Shown here: piece after piece, positions 43,683 through 53,424 of the stretch | Layout of the letters: each line of letters begins with the position of its first letter | How positions within the stretch are numbered: the stretch's first letter is position 1 | From: an uncultured Verrucomicrobiota bacterium | GTDB lineage: Bacteria > Verrucomicrobiota > Kiritimatiellia > CAJWTS01 | Direction of reading: 5' to 3' | NCBI GenBank assembly: GCA_913047795.1 | Contig: CAJWTS010000007.1 | Coordinates: 1 to 64,000 of the forward strand | DNA: 64,000 nucleotides | Translations under genes and position numbers: made by a program | The notes under the pieces: model-generated | The model's input: the letters and a program-made list of their open reading frames with translations, nothing else | Told to the model about the DNA's origin: nothing | The model's database searches: none

Positions 43683-44698
43683 TGGAACGATCCGGCATCC
43701 AGTCGGGCGATCGTGTTCTCGTCACCGGCGCAACGGGTTTCACGGGTCGCGTGCTCACCCGGAAGCTATGTGAACGCGGCGCGGAGGTGGTTGCGATTGC
43801 GCGTCCATCGTCCGACCTCGAACCACTGGCTGACTGTCACATCCAATGGCTACTCGGCGACGTCGCGGACCCGGATTTAGTCGCGAAAGCGGCACAGAAC
43901 GTCAACTATGTCTTTCACATGGCAACCGCGTATCGTGAAGCGCGCAGCTCGCCCGATGTCTATCATCGCGTTCATGTGTCGAGCACGCAACATCTGGCCA
44001 GGGCGGTTCTGGACAACGATTCGTTCAAACGCTTCGTACATGTCTCGACCATCGGCGTCCACGGGCATATCGAGGGCGCGCCTGCAGACGAGACCCATCC
44101 CTTCCGACCGGGCGACGAATACCAGGCCACCAAAGCGGAAGCCGAAAAATGGATCGCGGACTTCGCCAGGGAATCTGGAATGCCATATACGATCGTGCGC
44201 CCGGTGGGAATCTACGGCCCCGGCGATCGTCGTTTGTTAAAGTTCTTCCGGATGGCAGCCGGGGGAAACGTCCTTCTGCTTGGAAGCGGGGCGGGCGCCT
44301 ATCACCTGGTCCATGTCGAGGATCTCACTGACATGATGCTGCAACTCGCGGCCCATCCCGACGCGGACGGCGAGGCCTTTATCTGCGGGGCACGCGACGC
44401 GACAACGCTGGCCGAGATCGCGCGGATCGTTGGCGTTGAACTGAATCGTCGTATACGCATCATACGCTTGCCCGCCTGGCCGTTCTTCATCGTGGCGGCG
44501 CTCTGCGAAGGGATATGCAAACCGCTTCGGATCGAGCCGCCCCTCTATCGTCGACGTGTCGCGTTTTTCACGAAAGATCGCAAATTCGACACGGGCAAGG
44601 TCTTTCGGACACTCGATTACGCTCCCGTTCATCCGGTAGAAGACGGCATTCGCCAGACGACGCGCTGGTATGTTAATCAGGGCTGGATATCCGCATGA
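43682..44698 (+). CDS. NAD(P)-dependent sugar epimerase/dehydratase (SDR family)
   Basis: A 338-aa extended short-chain dehydrogenase/reductase. The Rossmann motif GATGFTGRVL is near residue 15, LLGDVADPD follows, then FHMATAYRE, HVSTIGVHG with the catalytic Ser/Thr and YQATKAEAEK with Tyr-x3-Lys near 144. RPVGIYGPGDRR and the C-terminal substrate domain are typical of nucleotide-sugar epimerases and related 3-beta-HSD-like proteins. The start is GTG 43682, which overlaps the methyltransferase stop codon by one base. VTC gene follows after 70 bases. Confidence 0.87.
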   Translation: MERSGIQSGDRVLVTGATGFTGRVLTRKLCERGAEVVAIARPSSDLEPLADCHIQWLLGDVADPDLVAKAAQNVNYVFHMATAYREARSSPDVYHRVHVSSTQHLARAVLDNDSFKRFVHVSTIGVHGHIEGAPADETHPFRPGDEYQATKAEAEKWIADFARESGMPYTIVRPVGIYGPGDRRLLKFFRMAAGGNVLLLGSGAGAYHLVHVEDLTDMMLQLAAHPDADGEAFICGARDATTLAEIARIVGVELNRRIRIIRLPAWPFFIVAALCEGICKPLRIEPPLYRRRVAFFTKDRKFDTGKVFRTLDYAPVHPVEDGIRQTTRWYVNQGWISA

Positions 44699-44768
44699 TG
44701 CATTCGGCGCGCACAGAGGGCTTTGCTTGCCGTGCGTCGAATCAGCTGATAGGCCGCCGGTGAATTCA

Positions 44769-45485
44769 ATGGCAACTTCCGCTCCCCCAGTCCAGCCCGT
44801 CGTGAAGCCCGAACTCAAGTTCGTGGCCGATACGACCTGTACCGAATTCGCACGTGGCTGGCTGAGACACCATTGCCGACCGGACCCCACGTATCGCGAA
44901 GGCATCATCCGCAGCGTCTACTACGATACGCCGCAATTGGACGCGTTCAACGAGAAGGTTAACGGCGATTTCTATAAGCAGAAGGTGCGGCTGCGGTGGT
45001 ACGACCCGGATACCGGCGCGGACCCATCAAAACGCAACGCCTTTCTGGAGGTGAAGCACAAGGTCGGCGGCGGGCGGCAGAAGGAGCGCATCCGGCTCGT
45101 ACTGGAAAGCGAATGGCTTGAGAACGCGCCGTTAAGCGATGCACGCTTTATGAATGTCCTGCGTACGGCCGCACCCGGATTGATTGAGGCCACCGCCCCC
45201 GCGCTCTTCCCCAGCCTCGTCGTTCAGTATCACCGGATCCGATATATCTGCCCCATCTCGCAGGCGCGGGTCTGCCTTGATACCGGCATTCAACCCGGTC
45301 GTGTGAACAGTCGGTTGCTGGCCGCGCAAGGTTGTGCCACTATACGCGACGTCGTGATTGAAGTGAAAGATGCCGAGGCTGCACAGATACCATGGCTCGA
45401 ATCCGTGTACGCTGCGGGATTCCGGCAGCGCAGCTTCTCCAAGTACGGCGAATGCGTCGCGCGGGTAACAGCGGAAGAATACTAG
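44769..45485 (+). CDS. VTC-domain protein (polyphosphate polymerase-like)
   Basis: A 238-aa protein with the tunnel-fold VTC domain. Conserved features: ELKFVAD, SVYYDTPQLDAFNEK, KVRLRWYD, the acidic/basic FLEVKHKV near 95, CLDTGI, VIEVKDAE and the C-terminal FSKYGECV. Fungal VTC4 makes polyphosphate from ATP with this domain; bacterial members are little studied. It is followed after nine bases by a DUF4956 membrane protein and then a CotH protein, a recurrent bacterial trio. The ATG at 44769 starts just before the domain; the frame from 44670 overlaps the epimerase gene. No signal peptide, so probably cytosolic. Confidence 0.88.
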   Translation: MATSAPPVQPVVKPELKFVADTTCTEFARGWLRHHCRPDPTYREGIIRSVYYDTPQLDAFNEKVNGDFYKQKVRLRWYDPDTGADPSKRNAFLEVKHKVGGGRQKERIRLVLESEWLENAPLSDARFMNVLRTAAPGLIEATAPALFPSLVVQYHRIRYICPISQARVCLDTGIQPGRVNSRLLAAQGCATIRDVVIEVKDAEAAQIPWLESVYAAGFRQRSFSKYGECVARVTAEEY

Positions 45486-45494
45486 GGAGTAACG

Positions 45495-46178
45495 ATGCTG
45501 AAGGGAATCAAAGAGATTCAACAACTGTCGGGTCGCGTCGACCCGTGGATGTTTTGCGTGGCCCTGCTCGCCTCCCTGGCGGCAGCGATCATCGCCGCCG
45601 GCTTGTATGCGCGCTTCTATGAACGGCGCGGAACCGGCAGCCAGGTCCATCGTTCGTTCCCGCTCCTCGCGATATCGATTACGACGTTGTTCATCGCGGT
45701 GCAGATGTCTCTGCCGCTCTCGCTGGGACTGCTCGGTGCGCTCTCGATCATCAGATTCCGCACACCCATCAAAGAACCGGAAGAAGTCGGATTTATCATG
45801 CTGGTCATCGCCGCGTCGATTATCTGCGCAACATTTAACTTCCAATTCCTCGTGATTCTCTACGCCGTCGCAGCGATCACCCTCTTTGCTGTCCGGGGCC
45901 GAAGCGTATTGCGCCAAGATCGCGGCGATGGAATCATCATTATATCCGTAAAGAAAGAACACGCCGATAAGGCGGTCTCAGCGATCGAGGCCTGCGTTCG
46001 CGATAACACGCGGGACGCGGCACTCGAGAGCAGCACGAGCAGTGATGATCTCGTGAGCCTGCAGTTCGCTTTCTCCGGTCTAACCTGCGACATCGAGGCC
46101 CTGCGTAGTCACGTGGGCCAGGCGTCCGAATCGTCGGACATCAATGTCTACTTCAATCGGCCTGCCCCGCTGAGATAG
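45495..46178 (+). CDS. DUF4956 membrane protein
   Basis: A 227-aa protein. Four or so hydrophobic segments (about residues 18-40, 55-75, 80-95, 100-125) precede a cytosolic C-terminal domain of about 90 residues. The family hallmark LPLSLGLLGALSIIRFRTPIKEPEEVGF is at about 72-100. DUF4956 proteins sit next to VTC-domain proteins in many bacteria and may channel or anchor the polymer product, but no activity is proven. A GGGAG site precedes the ATG. The C-terminal half (IIIISVKKEHADKAVSAIEAC) is ferredoxin-like in pattern. Confidence 0.88.
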   Translation: MLKGIKEIQQLSGRVDPWMFCVALLASLAAAIIAAGLYARFYERRGTGSQVHRSFPLLAISITTLFIAVQMSLPLSLGLLGALSIIRFRTPIKEPEEVGFIMLVIAASIICATFNFQFLVILYAVAAITLFAVRGRSVLRQDRGDGIIIISVKKEHADKAVSAIEACVRDNTRDAALESSTSSDDLVSLQFAFSGLTCDIEALRSHVGQASESSDINVYFNRPAPLR

Positions 46179-46193
46179 CGACGGACACGTGTG

Positions 46194-49091
46194 ATGGCGC
46201 TGGCGCACAATCGCCAAAAATCGGGCAAACGCCGCATCAAGCTGATTGCCGCCGTGGTCAGCAGCCTCGTACTCGCGACCGGCTACGCGTCCGATCGCCT
46301 GATGTTCCGGAACCCCGAGAAACAGATCGGTCACTACGAACGTAAGATCAGCCGGATTCTGCAGGAGAACAGAGTTCTCGCGTACTGGGACTTCGATGAT
46401 CGGACCGTCCGTGAACGGGTCCGGCACGCAGCACATGATCACGCGGGTGCGGAACGGACCCGCGGGCGCTACGGCATGGCACGGCACTTCACCCGTTCCG
46501 AAGGCGGACGCATGCTAACCGGTGTCAGCCGCTCCACCGCGGACGAGAATTATTCGATTTCCGGCTGGCTAAAACTCTCGCCCTCGATATCGAACCAGGC
46601 CATCTTTCAAGACCTTGTCGTCACCGACGGCAATCTGGTCTACTGGGTGCCGCAACAGAACAAGGGGCTTTCCTGGCCGATCGCGGCAACAAACGCCTTC
46701 TTCCACTTCGCCGTAACGTTAAATAGTGATACGGGCAACGCCCGATTGTACATCGACGGAGACGAGGTGGCGCAGCTCGCAATCCAGGCGGAAATTCGCC
46801 ACCGCGTACAGAAGATCGAATTTGGTCAGTCCCAGTGGAAGCCGCCACCGGACTTCGTGCTCGACGACCTCGCTATATGGGACAACCCGTTATCCGCTGA
46901 GGCCGTAAGAGAACTCTCCCGCTCGGGTCAATCGGTGGGACGTCGATTCGCGGGAACCGAACTTCTGCAATTGCGTTTCTCACGTGCGATGGCGGCGCTG
47001 CTGCATAAGATCTCCGCGACATTCGATCTCTTCAACCCGTTTCTGCACGAAAGCCGTCTCTACCGGGCCGACCTCCAGACGATCGACCTGCACATGTCGA
47101 AGAGCGACATCAAGGCCCTCAATCGATACCACCATCAACGACTGGACAACGCGCAGACCACTCGCGACACATCGGCGCGAAAATCGATTCGGATCAGGAT
47201 CGGAGACAGGACCTACCCTGCACGTATCGAGGCACTCGGCTCAGCCTACGACGCCGAAAGTCCACCGACCCGGCGCACCCTGATCGTCGATACGCTCGTT
47301 AACGACACGACGGGATTACGTGAGCGCATACTTCTCGAGCCGTTTGAGCATCGTGCGACGATAACGGCGCTAACGGCCGGCGCCCTCGCAAGCCGTTGCG
47401 GTCAGGACGACGTGGGTCCGGATCTTTGTGTGCTGAGCGCAAACGGCGATATTCTTGGCGCATACATGGTCATCCGCAATACAATCGATCGGCCGTTCGC
47501 CTGGCCACATACGACGGATCATTGGCTCAACCTGATCCGCGAGTTGCCGGTCTCCACCGAAGACGTCCTCGCAACATTCGATGCCGTCAACGACCACTAC
47601 CTGCGTCTACTACAATGCGACCCCCGATCCCCGCTCAGCAGCCGGGCCATTCGATACGCCGTGCAGTCTAAGGAACGGCGTCGGCTGGTCGAATCCCTTC
47701 AAACGAAAGGGGATGGGACCACCCCGTCACAGCTTGCGCAAACGCTCCGTTACATTGACGAACGAAAACTCCTGGGAAACAACCCTTGTGCCGAGCTGAT
47801 CTTTGATGACCTCGATTTTTCATTGCGCGAGTGCAACGGCGTGACCCTCCGTTACGAGCATCTCGCGCCTGCGCCGCAGCGCGCAGACACGGCCCGGAGC
47901 CTCCGACCGCTCGATCCGAAACGGATGACCGTGCGCGTCACGGCATCGGCCAACGGGAAAAGCATGTCGACCAATCGCCACTTCATGGCGACATCGATTT
48001 CGAACCAAGTACCGACCTTGCGCGTGCGCACCTCGGGCAAATTCTCAAGCACGCAGCGTAACGCCTGCCTGGTCGAGGTGCGCAACGGACAAGAGCGCAC
48101 GGCAAGCGCCATTTTCCCCGGCCGAATTCGTTACCGCGGCAACTCATCCTTACAGAAGGCGCGCAAGAAGTACTTCTCCATCAAGATCGACGCACCACAC
48201 AATCTTTTCGGCATGAAGAATGCCCGATACCTCCTCTTGACATCGTGGTATCGCGACAAGGCACTCATGCGCGACCGTCTGTCCTACGATCTGTTTCGTA
48301 GCTTCGGTGGGCCGGATACGCCGTGGGCGAGTCCACAGGCACAGTACGTGGAGCTGGTCATCAACGGACGGTATCATGGCGTCTACGGCGTCACGGAACG
48401 AGTGGACGGCGACATGCTGGGCTACGACCCCAATAACGTTCAACTTGATCACCCGGCCGTGCTGTACAAGGCCATGGACCGCAAGGCGTCTTTTCGCGAA
48501 CTACACGTGGAGGCCATGGTCCAGCGTGAGCCGCATTGGCGTTTCGGCGAACACTGGCAGCCCTACTCCGATTTTGTCGGCTTTGTGTCATCCACCGACG
48601 CTGACACCTTCGCAGCTCGCATTCCGAAATTACTGAATATCGAAAATTGCATCGACTTCCAGATCCTCGTGAATTTCACCTGTAATACAGAAGGCGTCCG
48701 CTTCAACTACTACCTCGCCCGTCGCAGCGAACCCGGATCGCGCTTCTTCTTTATCCCCTGGGACTATGACATGGGCTACTACCAGAACCGCTGGCTGCGA
48801 AACTACTTGTTTGATCGCCTGATTGCCGACCTGCCGGATTATCGCCGGCAGCTGTTGACGCGCTGGACGGAACTCCGCAAAGACCTCCTTTCGGAAGATG
48901 AATTGATGGCACGGATCGATGCCCTCGAATCTGAATTGTCCGGCGGCAGCGTCCAGCGCAACTTCAACCGCTGGCCGCCCAGTCGGGGGCAGACGCACGA
49001 GCAGGCCGTTGCCGATCTGCGTAAGTGGATAAAAACCCGCCTACGCTATCTCGACCGCAAGTTCGCGGAGATCACCGCAGAAAAAAAGTGA
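46194..49091 (+). CDS. CotH-family protein with LamG-like domain and a second degenerate CotH-like segment
   Basis: A 965-aa exported or membrane-anchored protein. A signal/anchor helix (about residues 15-35) leads to a concanavalin/LamG-like domain (about 65-240: VLAYWDFDD, YSISGWLKLS, RLYIDGDEVAQL, DDLAIWDNPLS). A segment at about 280-440 (YRADLQTIDLHMSKSDIKAL, ...GAYMVIRN) looks like a CotH N-terminal part lacking the active centre. The true CotH module is C-terminal (about 640-900): SIKIDAPHNLFGMKNARYLL, DRLSYDLFRSFG, VELVINGRYHGVYGVTER and FFIPWDYDMGYY with the metal-binding Asp pair. CotH proteins are atypical kinases in spore coats; here it is third in the VTC trio. GTG 46191 is an alternative start. 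Confidence 0.87.
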   Translation: MALAHNRQKSGKRRIKLIAAVVSSLVLATGYASDRLMFRNPEKQIGHYERKISRILQENRVLAYWDFDDRTVRERVRHAAHDHAGAERTRGRYGMARHFTRSEGGRMLTGVSRSTADENYSISGWLKLSPSISNQAIFQDLVVTDGNLVYWVPQQNKGLSWPIAATNAFFHFAVTLNSDTGNARLYIDGDEVAQLAIQAEIRHRVQKIEFGQSQWKPPPDFVLDDLAIWDNPLSAEAVRELSRSGQSVGRRFAGTELLQLRFSRAMAALLHKISATFDLFNPFLHESRLYRADLQTIDLHMSKSDIKALNRYHHQRLDNAQTTRDTSARKSIRIRIGDRTYPARIEALGSAYDAESPPTRRTLIVDTLVNDTTGLRERILLEPFEHRATITALTAGALASRCGQDDVGPDLCVLSANGDILGAYMVIRNTIDRPFAWPHTTDHWLNLIRELPVSTEDVLATFDAVNDHYLRLLQCDPRSPLSSRAIRYAVQSKERRRLVESLQTKGDGTTPSQLAQTLRYIDERKLLGNNPCAELIFDDLDFSLRECNGVTLRYEHLAPAPQRADTARSLRPLDPKRMTVRVTASANGKSMSTNRHFMATSISNQVPTLRVRTSGKFSSTQRNACLVEVRNGQERTASAIFPGRIRYRGNSSLQKARKKYFSIKIDAPHNLFGMKNARYLLLTSWYRDKALMRDRLSYDLFRSFGGPDTPWASPQAQYVELVINGRYHGVYGVTERVDGDMLGYDPNNVQLDHPAVLYKAMDRKASFRELHVEAMVQREPHWRFGEHWQPYSDFVGFVSSTDADTFAARIPKLLNIENCIDFQILVNFTCNTEGVRFNYYLARRSEPGSRFFFIPWDYDMGYYQNRWLRNYLFDRLIADLPDYRRQLLTRWTELRKDLLSEDELMARIDALESELSGGSVQRNFNRWPPSRGQTHEQAVADLRKWIKTRLRYLDRKFAEITAEKK

Positions 49092-49094
49092 TTT

Positions 49095-50300
49095 TCAGGG
49101 CGCGCCGGTTGGCTCCTCCACGGGAACGGATATCAATCCGTAATCCACCAGACGCGTGCGTACATACTCGGCGACGATCTGATTGCCGAGCGGGGAAAAA
49201 TGCCCGTGGTTCAGGTCATGGACAGTATATTTTTCGCGGAGAGGCTCAAGGGCATGCATCAGATCAATGACCCTGTAATGCTTGCCTATAAGCCAATCGA
49301 CCAGAACCTGGTAGCCACATGATTTACCCTCCCACGCCCGCTGCATGTCCTTGCGATCGGGAAATACCACGATCACAGGATCGGCACCCGAGGCGGCAAC
49401 CGCGGCCACAAACTGATCGAAGAGGCGCAGCGTGATACGGTATGCCTCTGATTCCGTGTTATACACGCAACCGGCCGACGTCGGCAGCCCGCCGACCGCC
49501 GCGACGCGAAGCATCTTCAACAAGCGTACGGTGGCCAGAAAATCCGCTGGACCCTCACGGTAGGTGCGCGAAAACCAGAAATCCTGCTCTCCCAGTCGAG
49601 GCAGAACCACCTGCGGGTTGTCGAGTAATGCGCGGTAAGCCTCGATGGTCGGGAGCGGGTTCTCCACAAGGGCCAATCCGTCGCCATCCAGCCTGTAGCG
49701 TGGCTTCGCAAGCGGCATGCCCGTCTTCGGCACATAGAAGGGGCGGAACCGGTTAACGACACGATTGATGTTTTCGCTCATGAATCCGATCAAGACGATC
49801 TGCGGGTCGTATGCAACGCCTTCCAACTGGTAGCGCAAATAGGCCTGGTCCAACCCGTATCCGCCAACACCGAAGTTCATGACCTCCAGACCGGAATCCG
49901 CGTGCTGCATCAACTCCGGCCATGTCTCGCGATTTCGAACCTCATCGCAATGCGTAAAGGAGTCACCGAAACAAGCGATACGGGTCAAATTTGTCGACCG
50001 TTCGAGACTATATTCATTATTACCCCGCAATCCCTTCGAATTGGCGCGATAATAACTGTATTTACCATTCGGCTTGATGCCCCACCCCAACTCGCGACTG
50101 TAAACCGTGTAGCGAGCTTCGCCGGAGACGACCCGCGCCAGCATCTTCCGATGTGACTCCGCAAAACTGAACAACTGTACGGGCTCGTACCGCACGTCTT
50201 TCCACTTCCGCAGAAGCGACAGAGCGACGAGCCCCGAAAGCTCCAGCGTCACGACCGCCATGACGATCATCCCCATACGTTTTCTCCAGGACGACGACAT
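49095..50300 (-). CDS. Membrane-anchored SGNH hydrolase-like protein
   Basis: A 401-aa protein with one N-terminal membrane helix (about residues 10-29). Block I is IACFGDSFTHCDE near 112; the Gly/Asn block is MNFGVGGYGLDQ and the C-terminal DLNHGHFSPLGNQI supplies Asp-x2-His. Such proteins act as extracytoplasmic O-acetyl esterases or transferases. The start ATG 50300 shares its A with the stop of the flippase-like gene upstream (TGATG), so it belongs to the GT-flippase-like-SGNH operon. Ends three bases from the convergent CotH gene. It resembles the protein at 3.1-4.3 kb in layout. Confidence 0.8.
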   Translation of the reverse strand: MSSSWRKRMGMIVMAVVTLELSGLVALSLLRKWKDVRYEPVQLFSFAESHRKMLARVVSGEARYTVYSRELGWGIKPNGKYSYYRANSKGLRGNNEYSLERSTNLTRIACFGDSFTHCDEVRNRETWPELMQHADSGLEVMNFGVGGYGLDQAYLRYQLEGVAYDPQIVLIGFMSENINRVVNRFRPFYVPKTGMPLAKPRYRLDGDGLALVENPLPTIEAYRALLDNPQVVLPRLGEQDFWFSRTYREGPADFLATVRLLKMLRVAAVGGLPTSAGCVYNTESEAYRITLRLFDQFVAAVAASGADPVIVVFPDRKDMQRAWEGKSCGYQVLVDWLIGKHYRVIDLMHALEPLREKYTVHDLNHGHFSPLGNQIVAEYVRTRLVDYGLISVPVEEPTGAP

Positions 50301-51325
50301 CACGGCGGTGACGCCTCCGGGTCACGCGCACGAGTAAAAAACAGCCATGCGCCCGGAAGTTGTCCTACCAATACTACAAGATGACTGAGTAACGATACAG
50401 ATACCGCGGCCGCGGGCGTGACACCCACCGTGCCGAAAAAGGTCATGAAGAAACCCTCTTTGACCCCCAGTCCCATTGCGGGCATCACCGGCAACAACGT
50501 GACGAAGATAATGATGGGTACGAAACTAAGCTCGAATATCCACGCCGGGTCGGCACCTACCGCGCGGAACAGAAAGTGAATCTGCGCCACACGAACAAAC
50601 TGAACGATCAGGTTCAGTCCCAGCACGGACAAGAGCAGGCCCTTTTTGCAGCCCAACGCCACAAACGAACGGTGTACCTGCTCGAACTTCGAATAGACCA
50701 GATCGAGCGACCGAACCACGCGCCCGGATTCAGCAGCTCCGACGCCGAGAAACATCTTTCGCTTCCATCGATAGATTCCGGCACAAGCCCGCGACGACCA
50801 CTGCGCCATAGCGAAGCCAATGCCGACTATGAGCAGGATACTCAGTATGACCACGGAGCCAATCAGGCGACCGTCGGCAACAACCCGCCAGGCGATGGCC
50901 GATGCCGGTAGAGAAAGCAACGCGAGGGCCAGAACACTGAGGACGCGATCCGCCAGGATCGATCCAGCCACCGCGGTGGAATCATCGGATGTTCCCCTCA
51001 GCTGGAAGAAGCGAACGATATCTACGCCCGCACCTGACGGCAGCGCGGATCCGATGAATCCACTTACAAACATGACACGGATCAGCCGCGGCAGCGGGAC
51101 CGGCGTTCCCGCGTGGGCAAGCAGCCGTCCCCACTTAACCGCCGTCAGAACGCGATTCAAAAGAAAGAGCGCCAGGGCCGCGATCACGCCGGCTAGCGAA
51201 GCCTGCTTCAAGGTTCGCGCGAGGTCCCCGAATTCAATTCTCGTCAGAACGAAAGCGATAACGCCCACGCCGATCGCGAACTTGAGCACGGTGACCCAGG
51301 TTCGTTTGTGCGGTGCGTCCGTCAT
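50300..51325 (-). CDS. Lysylphosphatidylglycerol synthase TM-region/UPF0104 (YbhN-like) membrane protein
   Basis: A 341-aa integral membrane protein with eight or so hydrophobic segments. FLLNRVLTAVKWGRLLAH near residue 50, FIGSALPSGAGVDIVRFFQL near 85 and the late MPAMGLGVKEGFF match the UPF0104/LPG-synthase membrane domain. Members act as lipid or polyprenyl-linked sugar flippases or as accessory proteins in glycan synthesis; no catalytic domain is present. ATG 51325 overlaps the glycosyltransferase stop by four bases, and the frame to 51370 is rejected. Probably assists lipid-linked glycan transport. Confidence 0.82.
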   Translation of the reverse strand: MTDAPHKRTWVTVLKFAIGVGVIAFVLTRIEFGDLARTLKQASLAGVIAALALFLLNRVLTAVKWGRLLAHAGTPVPLPRLIRVMFVSGFIGSALPSGAGVDIVRFFQLRGTSDDSTAVAGSILADRVLSVLALALLSLPASAIAWRVVADGRLIGSVVILSILLIVGIGFAMAQWSSRACAGIYRWKRKMFLGVGAAESGRVVRSLDLVYSKFEQVHRSFVALGCKKGLLLSVLGLNLIVQFVRVAQIHFLFRAVGADPAWIFELSFVPIIIFVTLLPVMPAMGLGVKEGFFMTFFGTVGVTPAAAVSVSLLSHLVVLVGQLPGAWLFFTRARDPEASPP

Positions 51326-52452
51326 TGCGCCATGATCCGTTGATAGAGTTCCTCGAGCTTCCGTATGCAATTGCGCCCATCAAAGTCAGGCGCGCGCGCA
51401 CGCGCCGCGGCCCGAAGGTCGTTCGCTGGGCCATCGACCGCAAGGACGCGACGCAGGCAATCGGCCAGGGCCGCACGATCTCCCACGGGATAGATCAACG
51501 CATCGCGACCGTCGGTCAACACTTCGCCCTGACCGTCCGTCGGTGCCGCGACAATGCAATTGCCTACGCCCATGGCCTCGTAAAGCGTATTCGGCGTTCC
51601 TTCCAGGTGACTGGGGAATACCTGTACGTCGAAACATTGAATTACATTGAGAACATCCAAACGAAACCCGATAAATCGAACAACTTCTTCGAGACCATGC
51701 GCCCGAACCCATGCCTCCAGGTCTGGCAGGAAGTCGCCGTCGCCGACCACCCAGACACGTGCGTTCGGATGGTCGTCCCTGATTCTCAATAACGCGTCGA
51801 ACAGATCCCGGTGTCCCTTGTGGCCCACTAATCGCCCCACGACACCGATAACCTTCTCGCCGGTTGCAGCGCCGTTCACGGCGCGAAACGCGCGAATCCA
51901 CGCCAGGTCGGCGGGACGGATCTTGTCGAGGAGAATACCGTTGTAGACCGTCTGCACAGCTCCGGACGGGATGTGCCGCTTATGAATCATGTATTGTCGC
52001 GTCGATTCGGAGACGGCAAGCGCGTAGCGTGTCCGCGGGCCCAGGAAGCGTTCCACGGGGCGCATGACTATCGGCACCGTGACATAATTGGCACGCCCAT
52101 GCACGATCACCGGCTTCTTGACGATGAATTCGGCGAGACGCGCCCACATGCAAGCCCCGAAACCGTGCGCGTGGATAATGTCGACATTCTCGTCGCGCAC
52201 GAGCTTGACCAGCCGCAACAGGTTGCGGGGATCCATTTTCCCGTACCCCAGATATAGCGGATCCACGCCACATTGTTTCATCTGTTCAGCGGCCTTGTCG
52301 TAACCCTTGCGACTACACAACAACATGCGGAACCGGGTCTTATCGAACATCGGCAGCCACCACTGAAACGCCCGTGCGACCCCGTGCAGTGACGCCTCCT
52401 TGCCTCCGAAGTGTTCGCAAAGCTGGAGAACTGTAACTGGGTTTTGACTCAT
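51322..52452 (-). CDS. Glycosyltransferase family 4 enzyme
   Basis: A 376-aa GT-B enzyme. The start VTVLQLCEHFGGKEASLHGV, the acceptor-side DIIHAHGFGACMWAR, the donor domain VIGVVGRLVGHKGHRDLF near 210, VWVVGDGDFLPDL and the SHLEGTPNTLYEAMGVGNCIV near 300 with the conserved Glu are typical. It opens a three-gene operon with a flippase-like protein and an SGNH protein. The sugar is unknown. The sequence upstream to the acyltransferase gene (52453-52587) has only a weak promoter-like pattern. Confidence 0.88.
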   Translation of the reverse strand: MSQNPVTVLQLCEHFGGKEASLHGVARAFQWWLPMFDKTRFRMLLCSRKGYDKAAEQMKQCGVDPLYLGYGKMDPRNLLRLVKLVRDENVDIIHAHGFGACMWARLAEFIVKKPVIVHGRANYVTVPIVMRPVERFLGPRTRYALAVSESTRQYMIHKRHIPSGAVQTVYNGILLDKIRPADLAWIRAFRAVNGAATGEKVIGVVGRLVGHKGHRDLFDALLRIRDDHPNARVWVVGDGDFLPDLEAWVRAHGLEEVVRFIGFRLDVLNVIQCFDVQVFPSHLEGTPNTLYEAMGVGNCIVAAPTDGQGEVLTDGRDALIYPVGDRAALADCLRRVLAVDGPANDLRAAARARAPDFDGRNCIRKLEELYQRIMAQ

Positions 52453-52587
52453 CGTGGATTCTCGCAGCTATTCATACCGTTCAAACTCAACAGCTGCCAC
52501 CTTGATATTGAATCCGGCCAATTCCAAACCGAACCAGACTGGATAACCGTGTTCAAGTCGGCAGCGGCTCCCGGCTCCGCTGCCGGG

Positions 52588-53352
52588 TCATTCGGACGTC
52601 TCGGGATCGGGCGCCCCGGGCCGGCGATTCTTCACAACCTTCGCCGGGACTCCGACGGCCACTGCGTACTCCGGAATGTCGCAGTTGACGACCGCTCCGG
52701 CGCCGATAATACACCCACGCCCGATCGACCGACCATCGAGCACCTTGACGCCCGCGCCGAACCAGGTGTCCTCGCCGACTTCGATACCGTACGAGACCCG
52801 GTCGCGATCGGTCGTGGCGGCATCCGGATCACTACTGTCGTATCCACCGCCAATGAAGTAACAGTACGCCGCCACGAGCGCACGGTCGCCGAGAACCACT
52901 CGGCTCCCCGAGAAGATCTCGCTGTTAAACCCCATGTTGACCTTGTCGCCGAGGACGATATCTCCGTTCTTGCAACTGAGGATCGTATTGCGGCCGATAA
53001 ACACGCCGCTCCCGATCCGAATCCCGTCATTATCAGATCCCTTTGCATCGAGCATGCAATTGTCGTCAACGACCACGTCGGACCCGATCCTGATCTTGTG
53101 CGGATGGCGAAGGACAACGTTGCGGCCAAAGTTGACATTCGCGCCACAGGCACCCAGGAGAAGGGGATACAATCGCGACCGCAGCCACAGCCCCAATGCG
53201 CCCGGCGCACCAATGCAAATCATCGTGATCAGCTCAAACTTGACCAACGGCCAGAGGCCTCGACGCCCCACGATGAGATCTGCATAACAATCGGCCTTCG
53301 ACCGGCTTGCGTCCGCCATTTCCTTCTGAATTATAACGCTTTCCTGCTTCAT
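52588..53352 (-). CDS. Left-handed beta-helix (hexapeptide) acyltransferase
   Basis: A 254-aa soluble acyltransferase. Hexapeptide repeats run from about residue 85 to 220 (NVVLRHPHKIRIGSDVVVDD, IGSGVFIGRNTILSCKN, GRSIGRGCIIGAGAVVNC), and a late loop AVAVGVPAKVVK is typical of sugar O-acetyltransferases of the CatB/LpxA/WbbJ type. A hydrophobic stretch near residue 40 may be membrane-associated. It likely acetylates a sugar of the surface glycan. It has its own candidate promoter, and the next gene on the same strand begins 135 bases away. Confidence 0.85.
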   Translation of the reverse strand: MKQESVIIQKEMADASRSKADCYADLIVGRRGLWPLVKFELITMICIGAPGALGLWLRSRLYPLLLGACGANVNFGRNVVLRHPHKIRIGSDVVVDDNCMLDAKGSDNDGIRIGSGVFIGRNTILSCKNGDIVLGDKVNMGFNSEIFSGSRVVLGDRALVAAYCYFIGGGYDSSDPDAATTDRDRVSYGIEVGEDTWFGAGVKVLDGRSIGRGCIIGAGAVVNCDIPEYAVAVGVPAKVVKNRRPGAPDPETSE

Positions 53353-53363
53353 GAGCCCGGGCC

Positions 53364-53392
53364 AAGCTAACCTATGCTCCCGCTCTTTTCAA
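53364..53392 (-). promoter_or_regulatory. Candidate promoter of the acyltransferase gene
   Basis: Minus strand: TTGAAA (53392-53387), 17 bases, TAGCTT (53369-53364), then 11 bases to the ATG at 53352, so the transcript would be nearly leaderless. Confidence 0.45.
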
Positions 53393-53424
53393 GCGACCAC
53401 CTCCACGAAAGCACCCGACGTTAC

